Assembly: GCA_035513275.1 (NCBI GenBank)
Contig: DATKCJ010000469.1
Location: forward strand, 1 to 7,776
From: DATKCJ01 sp035513275
Lineage (GTDB): Bacteria; Verrucomicrobiota; Verrucomicrobiia; Opitutales; Opitutaceae
Reading direction: 5' to 3'
DNA: 7,776 bases
In this document: positions 1-7,100 of the stretch, one piece after another
How positions within the stretch are numbered: position 1 is the stretch's first letter
Layout: each line of letters starts with the position of its first letter
Notes under the pieces: model-generated
What the model was told of the DNA's origin: nothing
What the model saw: only the letters and a program-made list of their open reading frames with translations
Database searches by the model: none
Program-made: the position numbers and the translations under genes

Positions 1-1202
1 TCTGCGGCGTCGCCCACAATCACCCGATCCGGATCTGTCACCCGGTCCTGGACCTTTTCTATGATCCGGTAGTCGACACCGAGACGGCTGAGGGCCGCGC
101 CCGTCGCGCGGCCCACGCGGCCGCCGCCGATGATGACGACAGGATTCGTAACCGCGTGCTCGACCTTGAAGACGTGGTTGAACTGGTCGATCTGCTCCTT
201 CGATCCGGCGAGCAGGAGCACGAGGTTCGACGTGATCTCCATGTCCGGCGACGCCCTGCGAAAGGCGCCGCGCTCCCAGCCACCGACGACGATCACTCGC
301 GCACGTTCGCGAAGGTCGGAGGTCTTCAGGGTCTTGCCCACCAGGTCGGTTCCGCCCGCGGTGGCCTCGGCGATGAGCAGTGGGCCGAACTCGCCCACGA
401 CGTGTGCGCGCGTCGAGGCACCGTCGGCGCGGCGTGCGAGGAACTGGCCGAGCATCTCGTCGAGCCGGAGCACCTTGTTCGCCCCAGCCATCGCGAGGAT
501 CTCGACCGAGGGGATGTCCTTTGCCGTGGCCACGATCATCGGCTTGTCGGAGATCTGGCGCGTCGTGAAGGCGATGTTCGTGTTGGTGACGTCGGTGCCG
601 GTGGCGACTACGAGGCACGCGTTCTCGACGTGGACGTTGCGGTAGGTCTCGGGATCGTCGGTGTCGCCGACCATTACTTTCACGCCTGCATCGTGAAGCC
701 GGACGGCGTCGTCGGGATTGGGGACGATGAGCACGTATTTGTAGCCGTATTGGGAGAGCTTGTGCATGAGCACCGTCGTCACCGGATCGAGGCTCGTGAT
801 CACCACATGGTCCCGCATGTCCTCAGGCATGCGACGCGGTGCGCGCTTCGTCGCCTGGGCCTCCATCCACGGCGCGTAGAAAAACTCGATGAACGTGAAC
901 GGCAGAAGCACGAGCAGGAAAATGAGCCCCGACAGCACCACGATCATCGAGAACAGCCGACCGAGGTCCGAGTGGAAGGTTATGTCGCCGAAGCCGAGCG
1001 TGGACATGACCACCAGCACCCAATAAAAACCGCTCAGCCAGCTATGGTGCTGGCCCTCAAGTTCCATGAGGACGTGAAAGATGACCGAGTAGGCGGTCAT
1101 CATCGCCAGCAGGATGAAGCCAAACCGGATGAGCAGCCTGACGTTTCGCCGCCGCGGTCCGCGTTGGAGGATGTGGGTGAGTTGCGCGGGTAGGAACTTC
1201 AT
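1..1202 (-). CDS. Two-TM potassium channel with tandem RCK (TrkA-N) domains, 3' end outside window
   Basis: This is probably an inner-membrane K+ channel gated by cytoplasmic ligand-binding RCK domains. The frame is open from an ATG at 1202 to the window edge (400 codons visible). Residues about 22-44 form TM1. A pore helix (about 59-67) leads into the selectivity filter TLGFGD (68-73), and TM2 covers about 82-109. RCK1 spans about 131-256, a TrkA-C-like domain about 266-345, and RCK2 begins near 353. RCK2 has an intact GGGRVG nucleotide motif (359-364) and an acidic residue, E382, at the end of strand 2. In RCK1 the matching place reads ITSLDPVT and lacks the glycines. Two RCK domains in one chain recall GsuK-type channels. 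An in-frame TGA 16 codons upstream limits the start. A TTG at 1238 is possible, but the ATG leads directly into a short basic segment and TM1. No Shine-Dalgarno sequence is evident. It lies 235 bp downstream of the VWA gene on the same strand, so joint transcription is possible but unproven. The channel fold is certain; the ligand is unknown. Confidence 0.93.
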   Translation of the reverse strand, partial: MKFLPAQLTHILQRGPRRRNVRLLIRFGFILLAMMTAYSVIFHVLMELEGQHHSWLSGFYWVLVVMSTLGFGDITFHSDLGRLFSMIVVLSGLIFLLVLLPFTFIEFFYAPWMEAQATKRAPRRMPEDMRDHVVITSLDPVTTVLMHKLSQYGYKYVLIVPNPDDAVRLHDAGVKVMVGDTDDPETYRNVHVENACLVVATGTDVTNTNIAFTTRQISDKPMIVATAKDIPSVEILAMAGANKVLRLDEMLGQFLARRADGASTRAHVVGEFGPLLIAEATAGGTDLVGKTLKTSDLRERARVIVVGGWERGAFRRASPDMEITSNLVLLLAGSKEQIDQFNHVFKVEHAVTNPVVIIGGGRVGRATGAALSRLGVDYRIIEKVQDRVTDPDRVIVGDAA

Positions 1203-1273
1203 CCAGACGTGGTCGAGGCAAGGTGTCGCCGGGATCAAGCACGGTCAACGTAGTTCACTCCGGCGCGCGAGAC

Positions 1274-1339
1274 GGAACTCCGAACGTTGGAAGCGCGCAC
1301 ATACGCCGGCTCCGGGTTTGGAGTTCCGCGTTTACGCGG
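1274..1339. repeat. REP-like hairpins with GGAACTCC inverted repeat
   Basis: GGAACTCCGAAC (1274-1285) is matched in inverted orientation by GTTTGGAGTTCC (1316-1327), 11 of 12 bases. A perfect hairpin follows directly, with CCGCG (1326-1330) and CGCGG (1335-1339) around a TTTA loop. The arrangement resembles the short intergenic repeats of Verrucomicrobia-like genomes that couple a GGAGTTCC block to a GC hairpin, but that comparison is from memory. It sits between the VWA gene and the channel gene. Its function is unknown. Confidence 0.55.
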
Positions 1340-1352
1340 TCTGCCGTCCGAT

Positions 1353-1415
1353 GTAGGGCCGGCGCTTGCGCCGTGCCTCCTGCGTGAACAGGCATGCCGC
1401 AAGCGGCAGCCCTAC
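1353..1415. repeat. Inverted pair of 26-bp REP-like units (BIME-like)
   Basis: The two units are 1353-1378 on the plus strand and 1390-1415 on the minus strand, with 11 bp between them. Each begins GTAGGGC and ends TGCCT, and they match at 22 of 26 positions. Each has its own perfect stem, CGGCGCTTGCGCCG (1360-1373) and TGCCGCAAGCGGCA (1395-1408). The four differences form two compensated base pairs, so both hairpins are kept. The pair lies 22 bp past the VWA stop codon, so a transcript running from the VWA gene into the channel gene would contain it. It could influence transcript ends or stability. Confidence 0.75.
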
Positions 1416-1437
1416 GAATCCCGGCACGACGGCCGCC

Positions 1438-2580
1438 TCAGCGCTTCTCCTCGAACTTGTAGCCCTTGTCGGCGGCCTGCTTTTCGAGAACTTCGAAGGC
1501 ATTCAACTCGAGCACACCGTCGGTGCCTTCGAGTTTCTTCAACTTCTCGGCGACGAGGGCGTCGCGCTTCGAGACGAGCTCATTGAGCTCGGATTGGATC
1601 ACCTGGCGCTCTTTCACTTTTTGCGCGATGAGCTCGTTGCGCTCCCCGACAGGCATCGCCTGGAGGCGCGGATCAAGTTTGTCCTCGTCGAGGCTGTCGA
1701 CGTTTTCGCGGCCGTTGATGATGGCGACTACGAGGTCGCCGCCGCCGGCAACGACTGCGCCAGGCTCGCTCTTCGCCAGGTAGGAGGAGCGGTCGGCCAT
1801 CGCTTCAGAGGAGAGGCGGCCCATGAGGTCCTTGTTCCCCGCGGCACTGGCCTGTTCGGCGCGCGAGCCGTAGAGGATGATCGTGCTGTCGAGGCGGATG
1901 CTGAGCTCGGAGATTTCCTGGTCGTAGGGTGTCTCGATATTGATCGAGCCGCCGTCTTGCAGGATCGCCGCGTAGGTGCCGTTCGTCTTCGAGGCGATCT
2001 CGCGCCAGACTTTTTCGGTTCCGGTGAGACGGCCGCACTGGATCGTGTTGATGAGAATTCCCTTCTTGTTCGCGAGCGCGCAGGTGTCGGGGAATTTCAC
2101 GTCGTCCTGGTAGTCCATGTGCGGGCGCGCGTCGCCGACGAGGAAGACCACGCGCAGCACTTCGGGATCGGTGCTCCACTGCATGTCGCGCACGGCCTTG
2201 TGGAGCGCCTCGTTGACGGACTCAGGCTCGTCGCCGCCGCCCTGCGCCTCGAAAGCGTGGAGATTATTGTAGACTGCGTCGAGGTCCGTGGTGAGGCCAT
2301 AGACTTTGGTGACGTAGGCGTCGCCGCGATCGCGGTAGCCGACGAGGCCGAAGCTGATCTCGGGCGTGGGCCGGGCAGACTTCAGCTTGTTTGCGATCGC
2401 CCAGACCTTCTGCTTGGCGCCGGCGATCATGCCGCCCATGGAGCCGGTGGTATCGAGGACGAAGACGACCTCCATCCGCGGCCGCTCGGGGCGGGTGACG
2501 CGATGTGCGGAGGCGGTGAGAGGCAGCAGGCAAGCGGTCCCGACAAGGGCCGCGAAGAGGATGATTTTGCGTGAGTGCAT
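1438..2580 (-). CDS. Exported von Willebrand factor A domain protein
   Basis: This is a 380-residue protein predicted to be exported. The chosen ATG at 2580 starts a typical signal peptide: MHSRK, a hydrophobic stretch, then the likely cleavage site after ASA (residue 25). The frame stays open for 37 more codons upstream, but that stretch is arginine-rich, unlike a secretion signal, and runs into the tRNA promoter region. The VWA domain covers about residues 37-240. Its metal site (MIDAS) reads DTTGS (43-47), a DxTxS form of the usual DxSxS. T98 and D150 (in VGDARPH) are candidates for the other metal ligands. The segment GGGDEPE (114-120) recurs in one VWA subgroup. C163 and C175 could form a disulfide after export. 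The C-terminal part (about 310-380) is charged and helical, probably a coiled coil. VWA domains usually bind proteins; the partner here is unknown. A lipobox around C17 is unlikely because G, not L, occupies position -3. No clear Shine-Dalgarno sequence is present. Confidence 0.92.
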   Translation of the reverse strand: MHSRKIILFAALVGTACLLPLTASAHRVTRPERPRMEVVFVLDTTGSMGGMIAGAKQKVWAIANKLKSARPTPEISFGLVGYRDRGDAYVTKVYGLTTDLDAVYNNLHAFEAQGGGDEPESVNEALHKAVRDMQWSTDPEVLRVVFLVGDARPHMDYQDDVKFPDTCALANKKGILINTIQCGRLTGTEKVWREIASKTNGTYAAILQDGGSINIETPYDQEISELSIRLDSTIILYGSRAEQASAAGNKDLMGRLSSEAMADRSSYLAKSEPGAVVAGGGDLVVAIINGRENVDSLDEDKLDPRLQAMPVGERNELIAQKVKERQVIQSELNELVSKRDALVAEKLKKLEGTDGVLELNAFEVLEKQAADKGYKFEEKR

Positions 2581-2656
2581 GCCAGTAACACGCGCGAGCG
2601 CGGCGGTTCTTAGGCCGGTCGATGAGATTTTGCGCCGCACGCGACGGCTTGGTCTT

Positions 2657-2670
2657 CTGGCTGTAGCCAG
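2657..2670. repeat. Short inverted repeat upstream of VWA gene
   Basis: CTGGCT and AGCCAG form a perfect 6-bp inverted repeat around GT. It lies in the 148-bp divergent region between the VWA gene and the tRNA gene, about 77 bp upstream of the VWA start. It could be an operator or a small hairpin in the VWA leader. A chance repeat of this size in GC-rich DNA cannot be excluded. Confidence 0.3.
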
Positions 2671-2680
2671 TTTCCAAAAC

Positions 2681-2712
2681 GGGGTTGACAACCCCCGGGC
2701 CGTTCTGACGCT
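2681..2712 (+). promoter_or_regulatory. Probable tRNA-Lys promoter with palindromic -35 region
   Basis: A perfect sigma70-type -35 box, TTGACA (2685-2690), lies 38 bp before the tRNA. The best -10 candidate at normal spacing is GACGCT (2707-2712, 16-bp spacer). It is a weak match that keeps only the A at position 2 and the T at position 6. The -35 box sits inside the perfect inverted repeat GGGGTTGACAACCCC (2681-2695, arms of 6 bp around GAC). On the minus strand the same palindrome gives TTGTCA, which could serve the divergent VWA gene, but no good -10 box follows it. Confidence 0.55.
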
Positions 2713-2728
2713 GAACCCTTCGTATTTT

Positions 2729-2803
<75 letters not shown>

Positions 2804-2804
<1 letters not shown>

Positions 2805-2824
2805 ATCCCGACGGAGTCGGGATT
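2804..2824 (+). terminator. Strong hairpin directly after tRNA-Lys
   Basis: AATCCCGAC (2804-2812) and GTCGGGATT (2816-2824) form a perfect 9-bp stem around GGA. The first base is also the last A of the encoded CCA. No T-run follows (the next bases are GCCGCG), so it is not a classical intrinsic terminator. It may end or slow tRNA transcription, or mark the point for 3' processing. Confidence 0.6.
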
Positions 2825-2846
2825 GCCGCGCCGGAGCCCAATGGGC

Positions 2847-2876
2847 GTAGGCGGGCAGTCCCGCCCCTGGGACTAC
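2847..2876. repeat. REP-like element with two alternative hairpins
   Basis: The element is bounded by GTAG (2847-2850) and CTAC (2873-2876). Two overlapping stems compete: GGCGGG (2850-2855) with CCCGCC (2860-2865), or AGTCCC (2857-2862) with GGGACT (2869-2874). They share 2860-2862, so only one can form at a time. The GTAG boundary resembles the other repeat units in the window. Membership in a genome-wide repeat family is inferred. Confidence 0.5.
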
Positions 2877-3006
2877 GGCTCGGCAAGCCATCCAAATCCC
2901 AAAGCACTCCGCATCATGCCTGTTTCAAGGGACGAAGGCTGCCGCGGCGTAGCTGCCGAACGGGAGAAACCGAGCCTGCGGCGCGGTTGGGACCGGAAGA
3001 AACTCC

Positions 3007-3068
3007 GTCGTGGCCCTGCGCGTGAGCGCAGGGATCCGGATCCCGCCGCTCACGCGGCGGGCTACAAC
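3007..3068. repeat. 62-bp head-to-head pair of 31-bp REP-like units
   Basis: Two 31-bp units (3007-3037 plus, 3038-3068 minus) abut exactly at the centre of the palindrome ATCCGGAT (3034-3041). Each has a perfect 8-bp stem with a 4-base loop, CCCTGCGCGTGAGCGCAGGG at 3014-3033 and CCCGCCGCTCACGCGGCGGG at 3042-3061. Read in the same direction both loops are GTGA. The units match at 25 of 31 positions. Four of the six differences are in the stems, and they form two compensated base pairs. The element sits between the convergent tRNA and kinase-operon genes and could act as a two-way transcription barrier or a binding site for a REP-associated protein. Confidence 0.78.
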
Positions 3069-3167
3069 CGGAGATGTTTCTTGAGAGGTAACGAGGCAGA
3101 TCTTGGGGCGCTCACCGTAACTTCTGCTTCCTGACTTCGGCAGCTACTCTCGCCTGAATGGATGCGC

Positions 3168-4130
3168 CTAGGGTTTACCCAAAACTTCCAGCGCCCGGAC
3201 GGCGGCGGCGGTGCGGTTCTCGACGCCGAGTTTTTGGAACACGTTTTGCACGTGCTTCTTCACGGTGTTGAGCGCCGTGCCGAGGATGATGCCGATTTCC
3301 GGGCTCGTCTTGCCCTGGGTCAGCCAGAACAGCACCTCGGCTTCGCGCGGCGTGAGCCCGAGCTTTTGCAGCGGCTCCGGGCTGGCGAGGTCGACCTTCT
3401 CATCGAGCAACAACATCACTGGCGTGTCGTCGCCTCCTCCGGAGAAAATCCGCACCGCGAGCCGGCTGCCCGGGCGTTCGCATACAAACGGCGATTTCCT
3501 GTCGGCCCGCGCCACCCACTCCGCGAGCGGCACCGGCAGCGCCGTCAGCACCTTCGGGCCGAAGTAGCGCTCGACGAGATTCCACGCGAGCTTTGTGCAG
3601 AACTGGATCGTGTTGTCGCGCCGCGCCATGATCACGGCCTGGTCGAGAGACTGCTGCAACTGATCCTCTGCCTCCGCCCGCCACGCCAGCTCGCCGGCGA
3701 GCGCGCGATTCTTTTCCTCGAGTTCCTGCTGCAGCCGCCGGATCTCGATGTGGGCGCGCACGCGCGCGAGCACTTCCTCGGGCTGCACGGGCTTGGTGAC
3801 GTAGTCGACACCGCCGGCGGCGAACCCCGCCACTTTGTCGACCGTTTCCGTGAGCGCCGTCATGAAGATCACGGGGATGTCGCGCGTCGCGGCGTCCTGC
3901 TTCAGCCGGCGGCACACCGCGAGCCCATCGAGATCGGGCATGATCACATCGAGCAGCACCACATCGGGCTTGCTATAGGCCAGTTGCTCGAGAGCGCCGC
4001 GTCCGCTCTCGGCCACGAGCACCTTGAAACCGGCGTGACCGAGAAACTCTAGCAGCACGCCGAGATTTGCGGGCACGTCGTCGACCACAAGAATCGTCGC
4101 ACCACCGGAAGCTTCATGCTCAGGCGACAT
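3168..4130 (-). CDS. REC/LuxR-type response regulator with central PAS-like region
   Basis: This 320-residue cytoplasmic response regulator probably controls transcription for the adjacent sensor kinase. The receiver domain (about 12-126) has the acidic pair D17/D18, phosphoacceptor D61 (LLDVIMPD), T91 and K113 with its following proline. Residues about 128-162 look like a coiled coil. Residues about 163-245 resemble a degenerate PAS domain, and no cofactor residues stand out. The LuxR/GerE helix-turn-helix covers about 257-313 and begins GLTPREAEVL, a strong family signature. At 320 residues it is about 100 longer than an ordinary NarL-type regulator, owing to the central part. The start overlaps the kinase stop by 11 bp and has a good ribosome site, which indicates translational coupling. 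The stop is TAG. All receiver residues needed for phosphorylation are present. Its target genes cannot be read from this window. Confidence 0.95.
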   Translation of the reverse strand: MSPEHEASGGATILVVDDVPANLGVLLEFLGHAGFKVLVAESGRGALEQLAYSKPDVVLLDVIMPDLDGLAVCRRLKQDAATRDIPVIFMTALTETVDKVAGFAAGGVDYVTKPVQPEEVLARVRAHIEIRRLQQELEEKNRALAGELAWRAEAEDQLQQSLDQAVIMARRDNTIQFCTKLAWNLVERYFGPKVLTALPVPLAEWVARADRKSPFVCERPGSRLAVRIFSGGGDDTPVMLLLDEKVDLASPEPLQKLGLTPREAEVLFWLTQGKTSPEIGIILGTALNTVKKHVQNVFQKLGVENRTAAAVRALEVLGKP

Positions 4131-7100
4131 CGGCGAGCACCTCCAGCCTGCGGCGGATTTCCTGCATGCGGAACTGAGCCGCGAGCGCTTCCATCTCGCC
4201 GGTCCATTCGCGCAGCGCGGGGTTGGCCGCGGCGAGTCGCTTGAGTTCTTCGCTCAGCGCCGCCGCATCACCGCGACGCGCTGCTGAGAGGACGGCTCCG
4301 GCCTGCACCGCGGTCGGCACGGCGCCGTGCTGTCCTGCGGGCACCGCCGACGGCGCGGATCTCCGCCAGCGGATGCGAAGCTGCCGCTCGAGAACCGCGA
4401 ACAGGTCGGCTTCACGAAAAGGCTTGCTGAGCAGATCGTCGCACCCGAGCTCGAGCGCTTGCTCGCGGGTGAATCCAATCGTGCTCGCGGAAAACGCCAC
4501 GATCCTGAGCCCGCGCAATGAAGCGTCCGCGCGGAGCCGCCGGACCGCTTCCACGCCGCTCATCGGCGACATGCGCAGGTCCATCAACACGAGGTCCGGT
4601 GCTTGCGTGCGCACGGCCTCGATCGCCGCTGCTCCGTCCGCAGCGGAGTCGACGTCGAATCCGAGCGGAGTGAGCATTTCGCAAATCACATCGCGATTGA
4701 CCGGCACGTCGTCCACCACGAGCACGCGGCGTCGCGGTCCTTCGTATCCGGTGATCTCCGGCTCGACCGACTGCCTCGCCGCACCCGCCAGCCCGCCCTC
4801 GATTTCGTGCGCCGGTATCTCGAACCAGAAACGGCTGCCGCGCCCTGGCTCGCTCTCCACCTGCAGCGTGCCTTCCATCAGCTCCACGATACGCGCGCAG
4901 ATGGCGAGGCCCAGCCCGGTGCCTTCCTCGCGCCGCGCTTCGTCCACCACCTGGCGGAAAGGCTCGAATATCGTCGCTTGTTGTTCGCGCGCGACTCCGA
5001 TGCCCGTGTCGGTCACCTCGAATCTCAAGCGCGCCACTCGGTCCTCGCCGCCGGCTGCCGCCGACACACGCAGCTCCACGCGGCCCTCGTGGGTGAACTT
5101 CACGGCGTTGCCGAGGAGATTGAACAACACCTGCCCGACCTTCTGCTCGTCGATCAACACGCGCTCCGGCAGCGCCGGGTCGAGTGACAGTGCGAAGGCG
5201 AGCCCCTTTTCCCCCATGCGTGGGCGGAAAGTTTCCGCCACCGCCTGCGCGAGCGTGCGCACGTCGCTCGCCACCGGGTGAAGCTCGAGCCGGCCGGCCT
5301 CAATCTTCGAAAGATCGAGCACTTCGTTAATCAACCGCAGCAGGTGCTCGCCGCTGGATGCGAGCACGCCGATCCGCTGCTGGTTGCGCGATGAGATCTC
5401 GGGATCGCGAAGGAGAATCTGCGTGTAGCCGAGGATGCCATTGAGCGGGGTGCGCAGCTCGTGGCTCATGTTTGCGAGGAAGACGCTCTTCGCACGGTTT
5501 GCGCGCTCGGCATCGTCGCGAGCCACCTGCAGCTCCGTCGTGCGCTCGTCGATCGTGCACTCGAGCTGCTCGTTCCTCCGTCGCAGCGCGGCACCGCGCC
5601 AGCGCACGACGCCGGCCACGCCGGCTATGGCGAAGAGGACGTAGCCGCCATAGGCCCACACGGAGAGGTACCACGGCGGCGGCACTCGCATCGCAAACGG
5701 CGCGGCCGTGGCCTCGCCGCCCGCGGCGGACCGCGCGCGAATGTGAAAACGATATTGCCCTGCTGGCAGGAAGTTGAACTCGCGCACCGGATCGGCGCTC
5801 CATGCGCTCCACTCGCGGTCGAACCCCTCGAGCCTCGTGGCGAACTCCGGGCGCGCATCGCGATCGAAGGAGGGACTTGCGAACTCGAATCTCAACCCAC
5901 CCGCCTGCCCCGCGAAGTTCAATTCCGCGTCCGCACCGGGAACCGGCTCCAGCGCGAGCGCGGCGCCACCGAGCTGCGCGCGCCGCAGATGCACCGAGCT
6001 GCGCGAAGGTGTGATGCCGGAGGGCGATCGACCGACGTCCCAGCGAAGCACAGCCTCGGTGCCCGCGAGCCAGAGAACCTTGCCGCCTGCATCCTCCTCG
6101 AGATGCATGTGCATGATGTTTCCCGCGGCGTCCAGGACGTGCGCAGGCACGCGGATTTCCGGGCCGTCCGCAGGTTGAAAGTCGAGTTCCGCGGTCGCCG
6201 TGCTGGGCCCTACGCCCGTCTGCTCGAGCGTGCCCCATGTGTTGCCATCGCTGTCGCGCGCGAGCACTGCCCAGTGCCAGTTGCCCGCACGCCGCGGGCC
6301 GAACTCGTTAAGCGCTACCGGCACGAACTTTTCGGAGTCCGAATCAAACTCGACTGGATCTCCCGACGTGATGAAGAGCGTGCGGTCGCCGTGCCGGTGC
6401 AAGAGCGCCAGCCCGTCCTCCGTCAGGCCGTGCTCCATTCCGAACATCGTCAACACGGCGCCATCCCACCAGTCGCCCGGGCTCGCGCCCGCGCCGGTGA
6501 TGCGACCCACGCCGTGCGCGGCGGTACCGAACCAGATAGTGCCCGTCTCACTGTCCTCGTGCAGAGCGCGCACCTCGTGTGGAAGGTCGGGGAGAAAACC
6601 GGCGTCGGTCCACACGCCTCCGCTGAAGCGCAGCGCAGCGAGTCCGTAGCGTGTGCTCGCATACACGAGATCCGGATCGCGCGTAGAGGTGGCGAGCGCG
6701 TAGATGAGCCCCTTGAGTTTGACGACCGGCTCGGCGCGATCGCCGCGAATCCTCACAACAGTGTGGTCCACGGCGGCGAGGAGGCCGTCGCGATGGCTCT
6801 CGAGTCCGAACGACTGGCCGCGCGTGTTCGCGACCGGCTCCCAGCGCGCCGGCGCGCCGTCGCCGTCGGCGGGGATAAGCCGCGCGACGCCGCGCAGCGT
6901 GCCGACGTGGAGGATGCCTTCATGGCGCGCGAAATCCGCCGCCGAGCTGCTCATGCCCACGCGGCCGTCGAACACTGTCACGGGCGACTGCAGCTCGATG
7001 CGCACGATTCCGTTCTCCAGCGTGCACCACACGCCGCCCTCGGCGTCCTGCAACATTCGGCCCACGAGCGGGGAGGGCAGGCCGTTTCGTTCGTTGATCC

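Larger units (their letters stand above)
2825..3167. other. Gene-free convergent intergenic region rich in hairpins
   Basis: This 343-bp stretch lies between the tRNA and the 3' end of the response-regulator gene. Short open frames exist here, but none shows a ribosome site or a recognisable protein. It holds the two REP-like elements listed separately (2847-2876 and 3007-3068). The part at 2881-3006 has no strong symmetric structure that I can see, and 3069-3167 has no clear U-tract terminator for the kinase operon. Confidence 0.6.

Noticed and set aside
156..1193. A 345-codon plus-strand frame opposite the channel gene
   Set aside because: The minus strand encodes a potassium channel with an exact TLGFGD filter and RCK domains. 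The plus frame is His/Arg-rich and shows no family.
1236..1238. TTG as an alternative start of the channel gene
   Set aside because: It would add 12 residues unrelated to the family, and the ATG at 1202 leads directly into the basic segment and TM1. It cannot be fully excluded because neither start has a ribosome site.
1274..1415. A CRISPR array or insertion sequence in the hairpin-rich gap
   Set aside because: There are no regularly spaced identical repeats, no transposase frame and no target-site duplication. Short REP-like units explain the symmetry better.
1366..2574. A 402-codon plus-strand frame opposite the VWA gene
   Set aside because: It starts inside the REP region and has no recognisable domain. 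The minus frame carries a signal peptide and a MIDAS motif.
2581..2691. A start 37 codons further upstream for the VWA protein
   Set aside because: The extension would bury the signal peptide behind an arginine-rich segment and would reach into the tRNA promoter.
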